A stretch of 64,000 bases of DNA, from assembly GCA_019054805.1 (NCBI GenBank), contig JAHQIY010000007.1, positions 315,501 to 379,500 of the forward strand, written 5' to 3'. Below the pieces are notes generated by a model. That model ran no database searches. It saw nothing but the letters and a program-made list of their open reading frames with translations, and had not been told where the DNA came from. This document shows positions 1 through 11,200 of the stretch, piece by piece (position 1 is the first letter of the stretch; each line of letters begins with the position of its first letter). The stretch is from Brachionus manjavacas (Eukaryota > Rotifera > Eurotatoria > Ploima > Brachionidae). The position numbers and the translations under genes are program-made.

Positions 1-447
1 TAAATATCTTTCTAAAAAATCTAGGTCTTTTCTTTGATTTTCCTCAGTTCATATTTTACTGATCAAACTTGCTTTTGCTAATTCTCGGTCCATTTTTGAT
101 ATCCGTTGTTTAGTAATTCTTGATATCCGAATCTGTTAAAGCTTCTCTTCTCTCACCAATTGTTCTTTCAACACGTTCTTGCTCATCTCGTTTGGCATGT
201 CTTATTCTTTCTAAATTCTCACTTTTTATAAGCGACTCAAATATATTAAAAGAATCATTATTAACACTGAAATCTAATTCAGCTGAATTAGTTGCTAGGT
301 TTCTAACTGTTTCTAAATTCGCATAGGTTAATTCGCATGAAGTATTAGGAATATTTTGATCTGGAAAAGATAAGTTTAGTTCTGGTAATTCAAATCTTCT
401 TCTTCTCCTTCAAATTCAACAAATGAGTCTTTCAAATCAATACTCAT
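1..447 (-). pseudogene. Decayed coding fragment, family not recognised, runs off the left edge
   Basis: Read on the minus strand from an ATG at 447, about 23 acidic codons (MSIDLKDSF...) run into a stop. A one-base shift inside a GAA-rich stretch near 390-400 opens a second frame that stays open to about 123 and reads like real protein (RRFELPELNLSF ... RHAKRDEQERVERTIGERRE). A further shift near 120-130 leads to a third frame (ITKQRISKMDRELAKASLI), which then meets an in-frame TGA before the window edge. Two frame breaks and one stop within 450 bases favour a pseudogene or a badly assembled low-complexity exon. I do not recognise the family. The charged, probably helical sequence gives no motif. 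Splicing could explain one break, but no good GT-AG pair was seen at either. Confidence 0.4.
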
Positions 448-1189
448 AAGGATATTGTATATACTAACTCAAACTGAATAAAAATTGTTTTTAATCATTT
501 GAGTCTTTGTGATCAACTTTTAATAAGTTCCAATTGGAAATCTTTTTCTTTGTTTTGTTTTGACTGCTCTTAAACAAGTTGAGCTAGTTTGACTCGTTCA
601 TTATCTATCAATACTCCTGCTTGTTGTTGCTTTATGTATTTAATCATATAGAAATATGAAGCATGAAGTTTTAGCAACTCTAATAATAAAAGAAAAATTC
701 TTGACATAATTTCAAAGCAAGAAATTCATGTAAAATTTTACTTCGAAAATGAAACGGGATATTTTTTTGGGGATAAAAAACGGGGTGATTTTACTGTCAA
801 TCCTTTAATATATACTTTTTTTCTTCTTTTTCTTTCTCTTTTCTTTTAATCTTAACTCTAAATCTTGGAAAAATATTAAATTTGTAATTTTATTTTATTA
901 TTCCTTATTTTATTATTATAACTTTACAATTTTTTTTTTTTTTTGTATATAATTGTTATTCTTTTTTTACCTTTTTTTTGACTCAATCTAAAACTTTAAT
1001 TTGTTTACATAAAGCTTTATAATCTAAGTGGCTGAAAGGAAGGACAAAGCTATATTCCAAGCAGCAGTCTTTTGCCAAAATATTTAAAAAAAAAAGAGAA
1101 AAAAAGAAATTAGCGTTAAAAATTTTATTAATAAAAACCCAATTGACGTTTGATGCTTCTAGTGCAATTTATTAAATTAATTGTTCGAT
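448..1189. other. Intergenic AT-rich spacer
   Basis: Poly-T and poly-A rich sequence, with long T runs near 820-970. No open frame or RNA gene could be supported. It carries the probable 3' end of the gene at 1190-2532. Confidence 0.6.
1124..1129 (-). promoter_or_regulatory. Candidate polyadenylation signal (AATAAA on minus)
   Basis: AATAAA on the minus strand lies about 60 nt beyond the stop of the three-exon gene at 1190-2532. The spacing is similar at two other genes of the window (75 nt and 68 nt), which supports the call. Confidence 0.4.
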
Positions 1190-2532
1190 TTAATCAGTTA
1201 TTAAAGACTCTTTGAATATCAATGACAAGTCGCACAATTCAAGATTAGTTTCAGTAGAAGTTAAGGCAGAAGCATTTTCATTTTTTGTTTCTTTTTGCCA
1301 GAATCCTGTATACATAGGATAATAGATATAATCTTTGACTTGTCCTATAAAAACATCACGATCGGTAAATCTAAGATAATCTGGATTTTCTTTTGAAGTT
1401 TGCAAAATGATAAGATTATCATTTATATCAAAACCAATAAATTTAAAAGTATCTATAACTTGGTCATTACAATATTCGTCCCAAGTTTCGGTGTCTCTTC
1501 TTTTGAAATATCTTGAGCCATAATTAAATTTTGCTTTCCACACTCGTTCTTCTTCCAATTCATCTAAGTCATCTATTTCTTAATTGAACATATTTATTTC
1601 TATTAAATTTAATTTGTTTAATTTACCATGAGCTAGATGGTCGCAATCAAAAACCATTTTTTCTATTTCAGCTGAACATTCAAGGCACGGATTCTAAAAT
1701 ATTATATATTTAATGTTCCAAATGAATTAAATTAAAAATTAACTTGCTTATTTTTATCACAAACCCATTCACCTTCATATTTAATTCTTTTTTCATCGCA
1801 ATTAAAAAATTCGTTTGAATTTAATTTAAAAAGTTCACCATCTTCTCGTCTTAAAATATATCCATCGGAAAGACTTGTAATGTTAATGAATGAATGCCTT
1901 TCTTCGCCATTAAAAAATTCTATCCATTCATCATCTCTCCTAATGATGTAAGCTTCTTTAAATAGGTTCCTTTGACTCGGCAATACATCTTTTACAACCC
2001 ATACATATAAGTCTGCATTCGTGTTGTATTCATTTTTGATTGTACTGCTGTTAATACTAGGAAGCGTATTCGATAATTCGTCGCTATTTATGTCAATACT
2101 TTTAAACTGATTCAAGTAAAAATCAATTTTTTGAATGCTTCTCACTGCAGTATTATTTTGGTCAAATATTATCCATTCTTGGGACAAATCCTTGTGTCTT
2201 GTTAAAAGTTCATATTTCTCTAATTTTTCACAGATATTTGTTTTGGAACAATTATTTTTAGAGTATAACCTGCATTGACTGCAATTCAAATAAACTTGAA
2301 TCATATGTTGTAAACTGTTCGGATTCAAAGCCAAACAAAAACGACAACGTTGCTTTACTGTTTTTTCTTCGGAGCTTCTATATTTATAGCCATGATCATT
2401 AATATATTTTTCTAGATCTGGTTTACTTTTGAAAACTCTTACATTCCATATTTTGCTGTTTAGCCCTAAATCTTCATCATTTTCAATGGAATTGTTTCTT
2501 TTTCTTTTTTTTATTGGACAATTATAATCCAT
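1190..2532 (-). CDS. Unrecognised Cys-rich protein, 414 aa, three exons
   Basis: Exons read 2532-1744, 1693-1627 and 1578-1190 on the minus strand. The two small introns (50 and 48 nt) are GT-AG and both junctions keep frame, giving 1245 nt or 414 residues. The start MDYNCPIKKRKRNN carries a basic cluster that could be a nuclear localisation signal. Around residues 60-100 two CxxC pairs (CRFC and CSQC, plus further Cys) look like a zinc-binding module. The tiny second exon encodes NPCLECSAEIEKMVFDCDH, which resembles the first half of a RING finger (CxxC ... CxH), but the second half is not evident, so it would be degenerate. The segment after the first zinc-like module and the C-terminal exon share a loose pattern (VW..K ... 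F ... R.D.EW.E), suggesting an internal duplication. Function is unknown; DNA or RNA binding is only a guess. Confidence 0.6.
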
Positions 2533-5266
2533 TCTTCATTAAAGAACTATAATCAAAATCATGAGAAAGAAGAAAAACATAAACTCTAACAAAATGGCAC
2601 AGATAAGAAAAAACCTTTATCTAAACTAGTTAAACAGTTTCAAATTGGCATAATATGGCAAATATTGTGAAAAATTTTGAAAGCTTGGACTCATTTATCT
2701 GACGAGTAGTTTTTGATCCCCCTAAGAAAATAACCAAACCTCATGTAAAAAATTCATCTCTAAATACTTTAAAAGAAATTATTCATCTTTTTAGCTTGAG
2801 CCCTAGAGAAAGTTTAACTTTTTATAATTAAATGAAACCATAAAAATAAAAATAAAAATTTATTCGAAAAAAGCCAAATAAGTTTGAATTCAGTTTTCTT
2901 ATTTTTTTTTAAAGTTTGTAAATGCCGAAAAAATTTCATGGATGATAAAAAACTAAAGATTAAAAAAACTCATTATGTAAAATTTGAATAAAATATAATT
3001 ATAGTAAAATATGAAAAATAAATTTATAGTTCACGAATAAACTTATTAAAAATAATATCAAACAAAAATTGCTCTTGGAAACCTACATAAGTCCTTAATC
3101 GGATCTATAATTGACAATTTTTTCCGTGTCTGAATTCATTTTTTATTTTTAAAATTGAATAAGCCTCCTATTAGGAGAACTAAATTAAGAAAAAAAAATA
3201 AGTATATGTAAAAAAATTAAGAAAATTAAAAAAGATATAAAAAGAAAAATTAATTAAGATAAGACAAAAAAAAGGAGCTTTCTAACCCATTTTATTGTGT
3301 TTAAACCTAAAATTGTTACATGGAATCAGAAATACCATGAGCATTGAGCATAGGACTCAAAAGAGGATTAGAGTGACAGTTGATGGTCACTGTTGCTTTT
3401 TAAGTTATTTTTCGGGATAGAGTTAATTTTTGAGATTTTAAATTTTTTTTTGAAATTTTGCTAGAATTAAAATTTGTTAAAAAATTAGAGAAGGTGATAA
3501 TTATCAAAGACAAAAATTTTAAAATTCATATAAGCAAATCTTAAAAAAGTCAGCAGTTCGTTAAATAATTAAAATAAAATATGAAACTCTTTTCAACAAC
3601 ATGCATCATTAGGCCTTTAATAAATTTTAACTTTTAACAGTCTCGAATCGACTTTTTGAATTGAGCGAAGGATATGAAGCGGAACGACTGCATCATTCTG
3701 TTCAATTGGTTGTTAAGTTGGTTGATGAATATAAAGCGAGTTTTGAATCAAGAGATGTCAAAAACCCGACTCCATTGTGTGATTGCTATCTTATTTCTTC
3801 TTTTTTTCCTGAACTGATCAATTATTAAAAATGTTGCACATTAACATTTTAAATTTTTATTTTATTTTATTTTTCTTGATTTTTTGATTTTTTTTAATCT
3901 GAAGGATCAGATATATGGACTAATAATAATAACATCAATATGGTGGAATAGTTACAAAGATAAAAATAATTGCAAAAATTATATCATTTATTGAATAAAC
4001 AATAGATCAATTTCTACATTCAAAAGTTGACAAAAATTGTATAAAATTGTATAATTGATATTAGCCTTTTTTTAATTTTAATTTCCCTGAGACTAGAATA
4101 TGTCAAGGAAATTAGGAGAAAAATCTGTAAAAAATTTTCAGTTTTTAAAATATTCTATTAATTATTATATGCATATATTTTAATCTTTTGTAAAAAAATT
4201 AATTGCTTTAGCAATCAAGCATAAAAAAGAAGTAAAATCGCTTATATAAATAATCATTATTAGAAAATCTTTAATTTTAGTTTTATCATGTTGATTTCTT
4301 ATCTAGTATCATTTGGTTTCTAAGGAAAATTGTATTTACAACAAATCACAAAGTTCACACAATTTCTCAGGGACATTAAAAAGTGTCACATTTTAAAGCC
4401 CATAGGATATTAAATGAGGAAATACGGTTTAAATACGGTTTAAATTTTCTCCTTTATTAAATTAAAATTTTTCCATTTATTTTTTTATTTTTTTGTTTCG
4501 TTCTACCTGTGGCATTGTTATCACCCGAATAATAGTGTTGGCAATCAATTATCAATAATCGAATAATTTTTCTAGTTGACTATAAAACTACTAATTTATC
4601 TCGAAATGAGTAATTAGGAATTATCAAAAAATATTATTTTTTATTAAAAAATTTTTAATAATAAAAACTTTAAATGATCTTCTTTCTAGAGTAATTTAAG
4701 CTTGTTTCGTGAGTTCAAAATTATCAAATAGTCAGTGCAATAGACATACTTGTCAATTCTCTAGTGTTCATACTTGTTAGTGTTTTGTAACAAAAAATAG
4801 ATTAAATTAAAAAGTTGCAGCCCAACAATTATAAATAGTTAATTTAAAAAATTTTATTTAATAAAAAATTTGATATTCAAAAACGCTCTATTCTAATAAT
4901 TTAAACAATTTGTTTAAGTTCTTGATGGCATCATAAAATGAGTAAATTCTAAAATAGATTCCAAAATAAAATTACAAAAGTCTAGAGATAAAATAAATAA
5001 CGACTGCTATTTCAAATTTAAAATTCGTTGTAGTAAATTTCAAGAAAATTATCACTTTAAATTTTCAATAATGACTGAATTTTTATCAAACTGAAATCAA
5101 AAAAAAAAAAATCTCTTCCAGCACCCTCAGCACAATGACCAACATTAACAAGTGATTTTTGCCAATGGCTTTTTTTTCAGCGCTCAAAAAAAAAACTGTC
5201 ACAAAGCAAAAAAAAAATAAAAATAAAAATCTCAGATCTCAAATTAAATAAATTAAATAAAATTCT
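2533..5266. other. AT-rich intergenic region with one orphan exon-like fragment
   Basis: Between two minus-strand genes. Apart from the coding-like fragment at 3641-3828 (listed separately) I see only A/T-rich sequence and no extended frame, RNA gene or repeat array. Confidence 0.5.
3641..3828 (+). pseudogene. Orphan exon-like fragment, copy A, related to 62074-62189
   Basis: Directly after an acceptor-like TTTTAACAG, a frame stays open for about 62 codons, reading [20 protein letters not shown] and on through LVVKLVDEYKASFE to a TAA at 3826-3828. A second sequence at 62074-62189 has the same acceptor-like TAACAG, the same first 19 bases and the same frame, with no indel for about 95 nt. Early differences are synonymous (GAA/GAG, AGC/AGT). 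That pattern indicates a once-coding exon dispersed in the genome. No flanking exons were found for either copy. The family is not recognised. It may be a relic of a multigene family or of a mobile element ORF. Confidence 0.45.
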
Positions 5267-8200
5267 CTATCGCTGAACATTGATAACTTTTAACATTAAC
5301 AACTGCTGCTCTCCGTCCTTTTCACCGATAGCAACTATTGTCTTGTTATGCTTGGCCATATTGACTTCAACTAAATTCATGCCGACGGGCATGCTCGATA
5401 TTTGATTTGCGCCAAACAGCCTCCAAAGAGCGACTGTTTGGTCAGTCGAGCCGGACACTATCAAATCATTGTTTGATATGGAAACACATGTCACTTCGCC
5501 ACGGTGTCCATTCAGCACCGAAACCAAGCTTTTGTTGATTGTGTTCCACACTTTGACAGTGCCATCACTGCTTCCGCTCACAAGATGCTCTTTGTCGCCG
5601 GATATGCTCACTTGATTGATGGGGCCGAGATGGGCCGTGGACTCGCTTTGGTCCACATAGGTCGTGGTAATTTGGCATGTGTGAATGTTCCATTGGATCA
5701 GGTGGCCGCCTCTAGTGCCTGTAATCACTTCACCATTGTTCAGTACAGCAATACACTTGGGATCGGCGTCGAACGCAATGCTTCTTGTTTGTCCGATTTC
5801 GGACGCCTTGGTCAAGTCGAAGACTACAAAATTGGTGCCCGATGCGTACCTGCATCCGACTATGGCGTGTCTCTCGTCCGGCGTGATCACCACGGACTCG
5901 GGATTGTCGCCCAGAGACAAAGTAGGATCGGACTTTACCTCTTTGGTCAGTTCAAAAGTGACCAAGTCCAAAATTCCGACACTAATGCCGCGTCCGAACC
6001 GCTGATTGCCAGCCATGTATATTGAATTAGTGTCCTGGCTCAGTTGGAATACGCAGCACTTGATTTGATGCGACATTTGTATCGGCTTGCCAGTCTGTAC
6101 CTCCCAAATTTGCACGCTCTGTGTCGGCGAGTCTATGGCCGGGCCTTCGTTGGACAAGCCGACCAACAGCGAGCCATTGCACGCCAAACTCAAACAACTG
6201 CAATTGCTGCATGGGCCCGCCATTGTTCGAACCAACTGTCCGGTTAGTGTGTCCCAAATCTGTGGCGCTCCTGATGACTGGCCGATAATGGCGTACTTGC
6301 CATTCGGTGTCATTGTAACACAATTTACATTGCTCAGCTCGTACTCGGTGTTGTTGTGCGCAAAAAACATTGAGCTCATGGCAAGGTCGCGCTGCGAGGC
6401 ATGATGTGCAGCATGGTTCGAGTTCGAGTAGGCAATTGTGGGCAGTCCATAGGTGGTCACAGTAGTTGTGGTGCCGCCAGCGCCGGCCAAAGTCTGCTCG
6501 TACATTTCCATTGTTTCGTTGACAGACTGGGTGACAAGTGGCTGCGGAAAGTAATTGTAGCCCATGTCAAGGGTGTCCTTGGCCATGAATTCTTCTTGTT
6601 TGGAAAATTTGGTCGACTCATTGTTGTTGTGTATCAGGGGCACTTGTTCTCGGCCGGCCGTGTTCATCTCATACGATTGATTGGTGGTGTTTGTGGTGCT
6701 GGAGAACATGGACGCTACTTTGCTCGCAGTGGTGGTAGGCTTGGACGCTTTGGCGCGCGCTGCCGGCACACACAAGCCATCCGAGCACTTTCGGGCGCCA
6801 ATTCCGGCAGCCAGAAGGGCCAGAGCGATGCCCGATATGATGCCAAGTATGAGGCCGATGGGTGTCTCCCAAGAGCCGGTCTTGGCTGGTATTAGCTTTG
6901 CGGACGAGCCGACCACTCCGGCCGGACTCGTCTCGTTTCGTTTGATGCACGCATTGCCCATTTCATGGTAGCCTTGGTAGCACGAACACGAGTCCGCTAT
7001 TTGATCGGAATTTAGTGGACAAATGCTAAATATGCAAACGTCTATTTGTTTGCTGTAGCCGAGTGGACATGACATGTCGGCCAGTAGGGCCTTGGTGCGA
7101 TTGCGCTTCACATCGATGTCAATGACTATGTAGCGGTAGTCCACAATGCCCACGTCACCGTAGCGTTCGCTAGCTTCGTTTAGCACATGGATTTGATTGA
7201 AGAACACGCCGGTGATTATGCCATAGAAACAATGGGGATTTTTGTGGCCACTTATGTCCACTGAGCCAATGTAGACAAATTGTTCACTTTGGAACACACA
7301 ATTGGCAGCACTCGATTGGAGAGTGTAGCGAATTTGCTCAAAGTTGTCCACTCGAAATGTGATGAGATTGTATTGGCGCACAAACTGCACCACGTGATAC
7401 GTGTTGTCGTTGAATTTTTTGTCTTCTAGTGTCGAGTACACAAATCGCTCTTCGTGATTGTTTAAATTGACCACAATGGTCAAGTGGCCGTTGGAGAGAC
7501 GTATTTCCATGTATTGTGAGAGTCCCTCGACTCGCACCAGCAGTGCGTCCGTGTCCAGAGTGGTGAAGCCGAACGCTAGCTTGTCAGTGTGCTGGTTGGT
7601 GAGCGCGGGCACCAGTGCATGCTTCATTAGACCACATTCTTGGCTTGTCTTGCCGAAAAAGAAGTAGTCCGAGTTGTCGCGGCAATAGGCTCCTGTGTAC
7701 GAAGTCATGTCGCAGTTGCACGTCACTTGACCATTCAGCACGCTGCACTGGCCATTGTTTGAGCATGTGTCGCTCGAGCAGGCCAGGTCCACGCATCCGT
7801 GCTGCACACTCGGACACATGTTCAGCCGGCTCGAGTACAAATCGGCCGCCTCACCATTTAGCTCCACTGAGGCCAAGCATCCAGTAAAGCCCTTGGTGGT
7901 CAAGATGTGTGGCTCGAATTTTTGGTGGCCTGGCACCAGACCGCCAATGGTGAACGACTCGAGCTCGGACAGGCCCGGGCTCTTTGTTCCCATGTCGGCG
8001 AACAGTTCCCGGTAGTCGTCGATTTTTAGCGCAAACTTTTGACGATCAAATCTTTGAATGGTCACTTCGTGCCAATTTCTGTCATTGAGCACATGTGGTG
8101 AGAGGATTTCTTTGACGCCAGCGCCCAAATCGAACACAAATCGGAGCCGGCCACCTCGAATCTCCAAGGCCATGAAGCGAAATTGTTTGCCTCTGCGAAA

Positions 8201-11200
8201 CAAAACAACTCCGCTCTCTTCCATTGTCTTGAAGAATAGATGAATGCTGAATTTGTTGGTCGATTGAGCTCTCGGCAATGTGATCACACATTCGGACGTG
8301 AGCGTTATTTGGTGATGAAGCAGGATGGAATTTTCGCCTGGGTCCGCGTAGCCGTCTACACTGAGCGACCAACTGGGCAAACGTGAATTCAAGTAGTTGT
8401 AGAACAAATGCTGGCCATTGAAGTTCAAGTTTTGGATCCAACCGATGAAATTTGAATGCTCTTGGACCAGACTTGGACTTCTGGCTCCTCCGATAATCAC
8501 ATGAGAATATGTTATCAAATCAAAGTCTTCTCCCAACTTGTCGCTTACCACATGTCTAAGGCCCTGGTTGTCTATTAGTTCTAGTTTAATATTGGCACCT
8601 GTTCGCACTAGATGCACTGTGTGCCATTTGTTGTTGTTGAATGAATCGACGTCACCAGCGTACATCACTTTGTCGTTGTCTTTTCGGTCGTAGACACATT
8701 TTAGCCTGCCGTCCTCTACGGACAACACCATGGATGGTTCGTTTTGGGATTTTTTTAGTGAAAATAGAACACCGTTTCTTAGGCTGGTTCGAAATCGGAA
8801 AGAAATTTGTTCGGCAGAGCTTTTGGCTGCTTCTTTTAGCACAAATTCAACTGTGTGCGATCCATTGAAGGACAAAGTAGATGGTGCCTGGTCGCAGCGT
8901 TCTCCTGTGTATGAAGTGGTCTCACATTTGCATTTCCATTTGGTGTATCCTTCTACACAGTCAGCGTAGTTGCTGCAAATACCTATTAAACATTTTTAAT
9001 TACAATTTTTTAATAATTATTCTTTTTTATTTAATAATCAATAAAAAATTTACAAAATTTAATGTCATTTTTATTAACAAAGAAAAATTTATTTTTAGAT
9101 GCATGTTAAGCAATAGAATATAGAATATTTTTTTAAATAGTTTACAAATACTTTTATGTATTCTTAAATTTTTATTGAATAAATAATAATCAATTAGTTG
9201 ATTATGATTTTATCATTAGAAGTTTTTTAATGATATAGAAAAAAAAAATTTGTTATTCAGCTGAGCATATGCTTGGGGAAAAAAATTTGTTTTTTTTCTA
9301 AAAAGGATCTAAATAATTTGCGACTAATGATGAAGCAAGACTTTTTTGAAAAATTTTAAAAGAGAAATTTTTTTTAAGTGTTTTTTCGATTGTATGAATC
9401 TTTTTATTTAAAAAAAAATCTCAATGTGAAAAAAATAAAACCTTAGAAACTTGCAACTAAAAAAGACATCTTTTAAAATGCTATCATTGATTTATTTATT
9501 TCTTGAACCGTACTTAAAAGTGTAGCACCTTTTCATTTAATTTAATTTTTACATTTGTAAATTTTTTTAAACATGAAGGATCATTTGCTCGATTCAATTA
9601 AATAAAACAAAATTGTCTATCATTCAAATTTTTAGCATCTGAAAAGACTTTTTAGAAACTTATCAATTTTTTTAAAAACAAATAATTAATTTATTCTTCT
9701 TTAATTAATTCGATGCTTCTAAAGTTTTGATAATCCAAAAAAAATTATTATTATTTGTTATAAACTTTTCAAATCAAATTGATTAGTTTTTAATCATTAA
9801 TTTTTTTACAATAAATAATTATTATATAAAATTAAATAGTTGTTTAGAAGCTATTTAGAAGCCAAAAAATTTAAGAATTCGAAATTTTAATGCAACATAT
9901 TATTTAGATCTCAAATAATATTTTTTTTAGGTATTTTTATGAATTTTTTTTGTTCACCATTTAATTGAATTAAAGAAAAACCCCTTAATAAATAAAATTC
10001 CTATTTAAATAAAGAAATCAAGCTTACCTTTTTGGCACAAACCAGTTGCTTGTGAACACTTGTTGCTGAGTGTTTTTCGTGAATCACTGCTTGTTCTCTC
10101 ATAAATATTAATTATTTGTTCATTTATTCTCAAGTCTTGTACACAGCCAGAAAATTTGGTTGACCACAAATTTGCCGGTACCGAATCAGAGCTCAAATTT
10201 CCGCTTCTAAATTGAACTGTAGACGGAAATTGATCATTTATTTGAATACGATGCACTATGTTGTCACATGTGAACGTCAACGATGAGCCTGAGTAAAAAC
10301 CATCGCGTCTCATGGACACATGATGCCACTTTTTGTCATTTACTTTGCTTGCACACAAAGCCCGATGTCTTTTTTGACCCACTGCAATCAAAAAATTCAC
10401 CAAGCCAGATGACAACTCAACCGAAATATGATCCAGCTTATTACCCGAGTCAATCAATGCCAAAAGACCATTTTCCTCATTTGTCTTAAACATAAATGAA
10501 ATATTTGAGTTCTTTTCAAATCTTAAATTATCTAGCTGAATAAATGAGGAGTCTTTGAGTGTGACTGAATTTGCTGTGTTTTCAAAGTGACCACCCAGGC
10601 TATTAACCCAATAAACTTGTCCGTCTACTTGTAAATCAGCGTCGCCTGCATTCAACCGCTCGACTAAATCAACCCGGCGACCCTGAGAAATGTGCTCAAT
10701 TTGTTTGAAAGCTCCGGCAAAATTTTTTAGCTTATTAAATCTTAAATTGCTAGATTTGGAGCATCCTAACAAAATCGGTGCCAAATAACTAGATCTTTTG
10801 GAAAGCACAAATTCTTGTTTGTATTTAGAGTCTAATTCAAGTGTGATTTTATTTTCCTGTTTATCAAGGCGAATTTTGTGCCAGTTAAGGTCATTGAAAT
10901 AGATTCCACGTTCAGCCACCACTGCCATGCTCGAGTCATCTCTCGATCTTATGACCACACTAGGTCCTTGTGTGTGAATAACAAAATCGGCGCTCTGCGA
11001 GTCCAAGATAACATGCTGATCGCCTCCGGTCTTGAAAAAAAATTCAATACTTTCTTGATTAGAACTAGTTCTGGGCGCATAGCGCACACAGCCACCCGAG
11101 TCCAAATTTAGACTTGAAACTTCCAGTTCTTGGCGCCTATTCAGTATTTCAAATCGGTTGCCATGGCAACCAGCTTCGATATTATTCAGCGAGCCTGTTG

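Noticed and set aside
120-326. 68-codon plus-strand frame at the left end
   Set aside because: It is antisense to the coding-like minus-strand fragment, which has the better composition.
5504-8969. Many overlapping plus-strand frames of 60-170 codons opposite the LamG/WD40 exon
   Set aside because: They lie antisense to a well-supported GC-rich exon and have no family features. They are mirror frames produced by its codon composition.
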